Of a DNA stretch of 64,000 bases, positions 60,094 through 64,000 are shown piece by piece. The notes under the pieces are model-generated. The model ran no database searches. It saw nothing but the letters and a program-made list of their open reading frames with translations, and was not told the origin of the DNA. The DNA comes from an uncultured Lachnospiraceae bacterium (GTDB lineage Bacteria; Bacillota; Clostridia; Lachnospirales; Lachnospiraceae). The position numbers and the translations under genes are program-made. Location: assembly GCA_902761225.1 (NCBI GenBank), contig CACWJQ010000017.1, positions 1-64,000 of the forward strand, written 5' to 3'. The stretch's first letter is position 1, and each line of letters begins with the position of its first letter.

Positions 60094-60567
60094 ATGTTTC
60101 GTAAAATGAGAAGAATTAAGCAACAGATCAGTGATGAGGAGTGTATACGGGTCCTTAAAGAACAGCCGCGTGGAGTTCTGTCCATGCTCGGTGATGACGG
60201 ATATCCCTATGGTATTCCTCTGGATCACCTCTACATGGAAGACGGCCATATTTATTTTCACGGAGCTAAGGAAGGGCATAAGATCGATGCCATATCCGGA
60301 TGTGATAAGGTTAGCTACTGTGTCTATGATCAGGGATACCGTAAAGAGGGCGAGTGGGCTCTGAACATTAACAGCGTGGTTGTATTCGGAAGGATACGGA
60401 TTGTTGAGGATGAGGAGAAAAAGAAAGAGATCTGCATTAAGCTTCTTAAAAAGTTCTCAGATGATGAAGCGTATATTGAACATGAAATGAAGAATGCTTT
60501 TCCGAGAGTGAACTGCCTGGAACTCATTCCTGAACATATGACAGGAAAACTTGTCTGCGAATCATGA
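60094..60567 (+). CDS. Pyridoxamine 5'-phosphate oxidase-family protein (NimA-like)
   Basis: A 157-residue split-barrel flavoprotein: MRRIKQQISDEECIRVLKEQ, RGVLSMLGDDGYPYGIPLDH and IYFHGAKEGHKIDAI match the NimA/PNPOx-like group, which bind FMN or heme and occur in anaerobes. The ATG is eight bases after AAGGAG; an in-frame ATG 27 bases earlier lacks a site. Substrate unknown; in some relatives linked to 5-nitroimidazole resistance. Confidence 0.88.
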   Translation: MFRKMRRIKQQISDEECIRVLKEQPRGVLSMLGDDGYPYGIPLDHLYMEDGHIYFHGAKEGHKIDAISGCDKVSYCVYDQGYRKEGEWALNINSVVVFGRIRIVEDEEKKKEICIKLLKKFSDDEAYIEHEMKNAFPRVNCLELIPEHMTGKLVCES

Positions 60568-60616
60568 TCTTAGGTGAAGGAGGACCCGGTTCCTGTGTTC
60601 ATCTGTTATTCGTGGG

Positions 60617-60645
60617 TTGTTTTGAGACGGTTTTAGTAGTATAAT
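60617..60645 (+). promoter_or_regulatory. Promoter of tRNA-Pro
   Basis: TTGTTT (60617-60622), 17 bases, TATAAT (60640-60645); the tRNA starts 13 bases after the -10. Confidence 0.6.
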
Positions 60646-60657
60646 TCTAATGTTTTT

Positions 60658-60732
60658 CGGGGTGTGGCTCAGCTTGGCTAGAGTACCTGGTTTGGGACCA
60701 GGGGGTCGCAGGTTCGAATCCTGTCACCCCGA
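60658..60732 (+). tRNA. tRNA-Pro (anticodon UGG)
   Basis: A 75-base cloverleaf: acceptor CGGGGTG pairs with CACCCCG, discriminator A; D stem GCTC/GAGT; anticodon stem CCTGG/CCAGG around TTTGGGA with anticodon TGG; T arm GCAGG TTCGAAT CCTGT. CCA is not encoded. Followed by a terminator and a convergent integrase, so its 3' end is the likely attachment site of the neighbouring element. Confidence 0.96.
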
Positions 60733-60744
60733 GCCTTTATTAAG

Positions 60745-60788
60745 CCTTGAAACGCAGTATTCATCAGCGTTTCAGGGTTTATTCTTTT
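60745..60788 (+). terminator. Terminator after tRNA-Pro
   Basis: CCTTGAAACGC (60745-60755) and GCGTTTCAGGG (60767-60777) form a stem with one G-T pair, followed by a T-rich run at 60778-60791. Confidence 0.85.
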
Positions 60789-60816
60789 TTTGAAACAGGT
60801 TGCCATTTGGTTGCCT

Positions 60817-61992
60817 TTATCCTATTTTTTCCATGAGTTCAGCATCATAGGTTGGATCATCCATGATATAAGCATAGGTTTGTGCCGTGGTGGAATGCCC
60901 CATCAGAGCCTGGACCTTTACTATATTTCCTCCGGAATCTTTATAGGCTTCCGTTGCGAAGGTTCTTCGTATATCATGCATTGATTTGATTTCTTCAAAA
61001 TTCAGCTTCTTTTCGATTTTCCGGATCTTCTTGTCGAATTGATTGGGCTTGGCATATGTTCCATCATCAGCATGAAAGAGGAAATCGCTGTCATTTGATG
61101 AATATCCTTTGATCTGATTGAGCTGTCTGATGGATTCCAACAAAGCTAAGGCTTTAGAATTTAAAGTAAGGAATCTGTTTCCAGCGGGAGTCTTAGTGCT
61201 GTCGATTATCCCTTTTCCATGATCAATAACTTCACGCTGTATATGGATAGTGTTTTCTTCTATGTCTCCCCATTTGAGTGCACAAAGTTCTGCAGCTCTG
61301 ACACCTAAACAAAATGTGAGTGATATACCGAGATAACGTGAATCCTGAAGCCTTTTTCCGTATTCTAAAGCTGTTTTCTGGACCTGTTCCTTTTCAGTTT
61401 GTGAAAAATATTTTTTTGTGTCCTTCTTATGGGTGGCCTGTACAAAAAGGTTGTCGTTGACCTTAATGCCCCTTGTGGGATTTGCATAAGTGATTCCACG
61501 ATATGAAGCAAAGACGAAAACCTGAGATACAGTTCCTTTCAATTCTTTCCAATATCTCTTTTTTATTGGCTTTAATGCAATACATTCCAAACAAAAATCC
61601 TCTATATCCCTGGGCGTTATCTTAACCAATGGAATATCGCATAAATGAGTCCGGGATATATAATTCTTAAAAGCCTTTTTATAGTTTTCGATGGTTCCTT
61701 TTCTCTTTCCTTGTTCCGTGGAACGGATTAGAAAGCTGTCCCATATACTTCTGATTGTCGTGGTTTCACCACTGATGATCTTATGTAATTCTTCGATCAG
61801 CTTTTCTTTTTTGACTCGTCGGATGTCATGCTTGCATCCGTCAACAAAGAAAACAGCTCTGTACCTGCCATCTTTTTCCTGTCGTATATTATATTTGTCT
61901 TCAAACTCCTTTCTCTTTTTGATCATCTCGTCCTCCGTTAAGAAAATAGAGAACGTCTTCAAGGAGTCATTATAGCATTCTTCAGTTGTCAT
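60817..61992 (-). CDS. Tyrosine recombinase (integrase)
   Basis: A 391-residue phage-type integrase. Residues 1-60 form an arm-binding region (KYNIRQEKDGRYRAVFFV), then a SAM-like core-binding domain (IWDSFLIRSTEQGKRKGTIE), and a catalytic domain with GVRAAELCALKW (Arg), HDIRRTFA (His-x-x-Arg), GHS (His) and the Tyr nucleophile in TAQTYAYI. The start ATG at 61992 has AGGAG; GTG at 61998 is less likely. It faces the tRNA-Pro gene, as expected for an element integrated at the tRNA 3' end. Confidence 0.94.
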   Translation of the reverse strand: MTTEECYNDSLKTFSIFLTEDEMIKKRKEFEDKYNIRQEKDGRYRAVFFVDGCKHDIRRVKKEKLIEELHKIISGETTTIRSIWDSFLIRSTEQGKRKGTIENYKKAFKNYISRTHLCDIPLVKITPRDIEDFCLECIALKPIKKRYWKELKGTVSQVFVFASYRGITYANPTRGIKVNDNLFVQATHKKDTKKYFSQTEKEQVQKTALEYGKRLQDSRYLGISLTFCLGVRAAELCALKWGDIEENTIHIQREVIDHGKGIIDSTKTPAGNRFLTLNSKALALLESIRQLNQIKGYSSNDSDFLFHADDGTYAKPNQFDKKIRKIEKKLNFEEIKSMHDIRRTFATEAYKDSGGNIVKVQALMGHSTTAQTYAYIMDDPTYDAELMEKIG

Positions 61993-62041
61993 AATCACTC
62001 CTGTTTAGTGATGAATAAAGTGTTAATTAGTAACAAAGAGG

Positions 62042-62091
62042 ATAAAAATACCTCGAAGACCTTCAGATTACTTCTCGCCGGGTCTTCGAGG
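62042..62091 (-). terminator. Inverted repeat with T-run at the end of the small gene
   Basis: CCTCGAAGACC (62051-62061) and GGTCTTCGAGG (62081-62091) are perfect 11-base complements. On the minus strand the stem is followed by TATTTTTATCC, giving a terminator or attenuator between the small excisionase-position gene and the integrase. The stem includes the last codons of the small gene. Confidence 0.7.
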
Positions 62092-62223
62092 CTGATTCGA
62101 TACAATAACTATTTTTTTGACTGCTTCATACGGTGTAAGATCAGTGTTTCCGTATGCGTTCTTCCGATGGAGCATTTCCATCTTGAGCTTGTGATTTGTC
62201 CTCTGACGTTTTCGATTTTTCAT
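62068..62223 (-). CDS. Small basic protein in the excisionase position
   Basis: A 51-residue, strongly basic protein (MKNRKRQRTNHKLKMEMLHR...PYEAVKKIVIVSNQP). An AAAGGAGG lies six bases before the ATG on the minus strand. In integrative elements a small basic protein beside the integrase is often an excisionase (Xis) that bends DNA, but no HTH motif is visible. Cotranscribed toward the integrase. Confidence 0.65.
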   Translation of the reverse strand: MKNRKRQRTNHKLKMEMLHRKNAYGNTDLTPYEAVKKIVIVSNQPRRPGEK

Positions 62224-62531
62224 TTTGACCTCCTTTCTTGATGGTGACGTTAATAAACATCCTGATACAGCAGACATCTGGGTAATCCAGGTAACACCGG
62301 GTTGGATAGACCAACCAAAAACTATTCAATCGGGGTTTTGGCAAATTATTATAATTGCACTTTTATGGACTGCCACAATAATATCATTAAGTCGTCAAAA
62401 AGTAAATAGGTAAAATTATTCAAATTGTACTTTTTGTAATTGATTGGACATTTTTATGTTTTTTAATTATTGTATTTATGTGATATAATCGGATAAATAG
62501 TAATTGGGATAGTGAAAGGGGCGCTTTTTAT
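62224..62531. promoter_or_regulatory. Divergent control region of the integrated element
   Basis: A 308-base AT-rich stretch without a gene. It holds the extended -10 promoter of the XRE gene (TG at 62481-62482, TATAAT 62484-62489), two direct repeats (listed separately), and an inverted repeat GGTTGG / CCAACC (62300-62305 and 62311-62316). It should also contain the leftward promoter for the small gene and integrase. This is where a lysogeny-type repressor would act. Confidence 0.6.
62343..62434 (+). repeat. Pair of 22-bp direct repeats upstream of the XRE gene
   Basis: Copies at 62343-62364 and 62413-62434, both starting AAATTATT and sharing AATTG(C/T)ACTTTT, are 70 bases apart and differ at about four positions. 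The spacing of near seven helix turns would put both on the same face of the DNA. Candidate operators for the adjacent repressor or arm sites for the integrase. Confidence 0.55.
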
Positions 62532-63014
62532 ATGGGTGATGGTCAGAATTTGAAGAGAGTACTGGAAGAACATGGCACAAATATCAAAAGAATAGCAAAA
62601 ATAACTGGGATAACTTCATCCACGCTTTATACTATTGTTAAAAGAGATTCTAATCTTCGGTATGATTGGGCACTTAGAATAGCCAATATTTTAAACATTG
62701 AACCGGAGGAAATCTGTCAAAACTCTCCCTTTTCAGGAGGACTATCTAAAGAGGATGTTTATCCGTCTGTAAAGGATCCGAAGGGTATATTGGATAATAT
62801 GAGAGTCAAAGGTTATATGGAGTCTTCACTTATGCCTTTGTTGAAACTTTATGGACCAACAGCTATGCCGGATGTAGATAAGCTTCTCACGGATTTTTAT
62901 CAGCTGAATGATGACGCTAGATCTGAAGTGATACAGTTCCTTAATATGAAGAGGAAAAATCATAGAGATCCGGATAGAGTAAAGGATATTAAAAAGATAC
63001 CTGGATGGAAATAA
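62532..63014 (+). CDS. XRE-family transcriptional regulator
   Basis: A 160-residue protein with an N-terminal HTH_3 domain (residues about 5-60: LKRVLEEHGTNIKRIAKITG, SSTLYTIVKRD, WALRIANILNIEPEEI). The C-terminus (about 100-160) has a helical segment LLTDFYQLNDDARSEVIQFL typical of phage-type repressor dimerisation. Likely the element's repressor acting on the control region upstream. AAAGGGG lies 12 bases before the ATG. Confidence 0.9.
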   Translation: MGDGQNLKRVLEEHGTNIKRIAKITGITSSTLYTIVKRDSNLRYDWALRIANILNIEPEEICQNSPFSGGLSKEDVYPSVKDPKGILDNMRVKGYMESSLMPLLKLYGPTAMPDVDKLLTDFYQLNDDARSEVIQFLNMKRKNHRDPDRVKDIKKIPGWK

Positions 63015-63052
63015 AGTAATTTGAATAGTATAATTTACATAGGGTTATATTC

Positions 63053-63095
63053 ATAGATTTATATTCTGTTTTGTGAATGGTATCGATAAATCTAT
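63053..63095 (+). promoter_or_regulatory. Perfect 10-bp inverted repeat in the vapBC leader
   Basis: ATAGATTTAT (63053-63062) and ATAAATCTAT (63086-63095) flank 23 bases; the second arm ends three bases before AAGGATG. It follows a TATAAT (63029-63034). It could be the VapBC autorepression operator or a hairpin that limits translation of the antitoxin. Confidence 0.5.
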
Positions 63096-63112
63096 AGAAA
63101 GGATGTGAGAGA

Positions 63113-63376
63113 ATGTTAAATGCAGTCAACGGATATATAGATGGCAATCGTGTTATTGTAGATGAGAGTCTTGCGGGATGGCAGGGAAGAAATGTTGTGG
63201 TAACTATTCTTGACAGTACATGGAATGATCGTGAATTGGCGGTTGATAATGTAGACAATCAGGAAAAGAGAATTAAGGCTGCTCAGAAATTATCAGGTCT
63301 TTGGAAAGATCATGAAGAAGTATCTGTAGATGATATGGTTAGAAATATGAGGAGGGGACGTCGCTTTGATTCTTGA
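63113..63376 (+). CDS. Antitoxin of a VapBC-like pair
   Basis: An 87-residue protein with a beta-rich start (AVNGYIDGNRVIVDESLAGW) and a helical C-terminus (EKRIKAAQKLSGLWKDHE, VDDMVRNMRRGRRFDS) that would wrap the toxin. It resembles the DUF104/AbrB-like antitoxins that accompany PIN toxins. AGGATG precedes the ATG at the right spacing. Overlaps the toxin by 11 bases, the usual translational coupling of such pairs. Confidence 0.8.
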   Translation: MLNAVNGYIDGNRVIVDESLAGWQGRNVVVTILDSTWNDRELAVDNVDNQEKRIKAAQKLSGLWKDHEEVSVDDMVRNMRRGRRFDS

Positions 63377-63743
63377 TACCGATGTATTGATATGGTTTCT
63401 TAGAGGAAATGAAAAGGCTACTAAGGCTGTTGCTGAGGCTATTCCATTTTCTGTTTCCATTGTTACATATATGGAGCTTGTTCAGGGGATGCTCAATAAG
63501 AAAGAACTGTCGAGCATGAAGAAAGCTTTTAAAACTATGGGGGTTAATATCATACCGGTATCCGAAAAAATTTCCCTCAGAGCTGCAGAATTTGTTGAGA
63601 AGTATTCTCTGAGCAGTTCAATGGAACTTGCAGATGCTTTGATTGCGAGTACTTGCATTGAAGCAAAAGAGACTCTGCTGACTGCTAATAATAAACATTA
63701 TAAAGCGATAAAGGAAATGAAAATGAAAGTTTTCAGACCTTGA
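63366..63743 (+). CDS. vapC: PIN-domain toxin, VapC family
   Basis: A 125-residue PIN-domain RNase: LDTDVLIWFLRGN (first Asp), TYMELVQGM (Glu), SSSMELADALIASTCIE (second Asp), and a final TANNKHY segment. VapC enzymes cleave tRNA or rRNA. The TTG at 63366 lies nine bases after GGAGGGG inside the antitoxin gene, so the TTG start is supported. An element-borne maintenance module. Confidence 0.9.
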   Translation: MILDTDVLIWFLRGNEKATKAVAEAIPFSVSIVTYMELVQGMLNKKELSSMKKAFKTMGVNIIPVSEKISLRAAEFVEKYSLSSSMELADALIASTCIEAKETLLTANNKHYKAIKEMKMKVFRP

Positions 63744-63767
63744 CATAACTACTTTCGCTGAGACTGA

Positions 63768-63795
63768 CCTCGCATCAGGCAATACTGATGCGAGG
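63768..63795. terminator. Hairpin after vapC
   Basis: CCTCGCATCAG and CTGATGCGAGG (63768-63778, 63785-63795) form a perfect 11-base stem with a six-base loop. No strong T-run, but it ends the toxin operon. Confidence 0.65.
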
Positions 63796-63810
63796 TTAAT
63801 ATATTGTTAT

Positions 63811-63843
63811 AGAACGGAATGAGCGATAAGTTCATTCCGTTCT
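63811..63843. terminator. Second hairpin, 12-base perfect stem
   Basis: AGAACGGAATGA (63811-63822) and TCATTCCGTTCT (63832-63843) with a nine-base loop, just before the PadR promoter. Together with the preceding hairpin it insulates the PadR gene. Confidence 0.6.
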
Positions 63844-63849
63844 ATTATG

Positions 63850-63902
63850 TTGACATATATAGAATATCGATATAGTATATAGATAGTCGATATAACGATA
63901 TC
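63850..63902 (+). promoter_or_regulatory. Promoter and palindromic operator of the PadR gene
   Basis: A perfect -35 TTGACA (63850-63855) is followed by the palindrome ATATCGATAT (63864-63873) that overlaps the -10 (TAGTAT 63873-63878). A second half-site set, CGATATAACGATATC, lies at 63888-63902. Binding here would block RNA polymerase, fitting autorepression by the PadR protein. Confidence 0.65.
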
Positions 63903-63920
63903 CAATAACAGGAGGCTAAT

Positions 63921-64000
63921 ATGAGCGATATAGATAAGATGCTTCTTTCCGGCAGTATGGGAACAATGCTTTTAAAACTACTTTCGGAAAAGGATATGTA
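63921..64000 (+). CDS. PadR-family transcriptional regulator, 3' end cut by window
   Basis: Only the first 26 codons are present, but LLSGSMGTMLLKLLSEKDMY matches the start of PadR winged-helix regulators (L-x-G-x-x-x-x-x-L-L-x-L-L-x-E-x-x-x-Y-G). GGAGG lies six bases before the ATG. PadR proteins usually repress their own operon and an adjacent membrane protein or exporter, which would lie beyond the window. Confidence 0.8.
   Translation, partial: MSDIDKMLLSGSMGTMLLKLLSEKDM

Noticed and set aside
62225..62413. A plus-strand 62-codon frame in the element's control region
   Set aside because: Overlaps the divergent control region, lacks a ribosome binding site and resembles no protein.
1..64000. 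CRISPR arrays, rRNA genes, insertion sequences, or an origin
   Set aside because: No regular repeat-spacer pattern, no rRNA-like stretches, no transposase and no DnaA-box cluster were seen by eye.

Overview
The window looks like chromosome of a plant-fibre-degrading Firmicute of the Lachnospiraceae, most like Butyrivibrio or a relative. This is inferred from gene content and style: moderate GC, strong GGAGG-type ribosome binding sites, a lipoprotein-anchored GH10 xylanase, a GH9 cellulase with a C-terminal membrane anchor, YIP1 and DUF5696-like proteins inside a sugar ABC operon, and cyclic-di-GMP enzymes with unusual sensor domains. No 16S rRNA or other direct taxonomic marker is present.

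Layout. (1) 1-6.6 kb: a loose series of small accessory genes, all on the plus strand (phosphotransferase end, MBL hydrolase, histidine phosphatase, AlkX-like glycosylase, two Cys-rich paralogues, GNAT, HIT protein, hypotheticals), interspersed with short pieces that look like remains of broken genes. (2) 6.6-9.4 kb: sfsA, an unusual flavin-reductase/zinc-ribbon membrane protein and a convergent ferredoxin-type aldo/keto reductase. (3) 9.6-14.5 kb: a huge membrane sensor (ECF-S-like membrane domain, beta-propeller, HD-GYP) translationally coupled to a BMP-family solute-binding protein whose gene carries a one-base frameshift. (4) 14.6-20.9 kb: a phosphate block, with polyphosphate:AMP phosphotransferase divergent from a Na/Pi cotransporter, a PhoP/PhoR-like two-component system and a gluconolactonase-like protein. 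A good Pho-box array lies between the divergent genes. (5) 21-23.5 kb: an EVE-type McrB GTPase with a very short McrC lacking its nuclease domain. (6) 23.7-34.7 kb: GH9 cellulase, then a MacAB-like export system (two lipoprotein adaptors, one giant FtsX-type permease, two ATPases, the last carrying an AbrB-like tail). (7) 34.7-52.6 kb: two sugar ABC importers sharing one locus without an ATPase, an NHL/TPR membrane protein, YIP1 and DUF5696-like proteins, two U32-like proteins and a GH10 xylanase. (8) 52.7-60.6 kb: housekeeping and signalling genes (Rrf2 regulator, folC, an S51-peptidase/GGDEF/EAL fusion, an RlmL-like methyltransferase, rdgB, a YfcE-like phosphodiesterase, a lipoprotein, a PNPOx-like protein). 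(9) 60.66-64 kb: tRNA-Pro(UGG) followed by a tyrosine integrase, a small excisionase-position protein, an XRE repressor, a VapBC-like toxin-antitoxin pair and a PadR-type regulator cut by the window end. This is the tRNA-proximal end of an integrated element or genomic island.

How the parts fit. Blocks 6 and 7 form a plant-polysaccharide degradation and uptake region: surface-held GH9 and GH10 enzymes cut cellulose and xylan, and the permease/binding-protein sets import the oligosaccharides, presumably powered by an MsmK/MsmX-type ATPase encoded elsewhere. Block 4 is a self-contained phosphate-starvation module. The strongest candidates for something new are the nuclease-less EVE-McrB/McrC pair, the S51 peptidase-EAL fusion, the propeller HD-GYP sensor paired with a BMP protein, and the ATPase with an AbrB-like tail.
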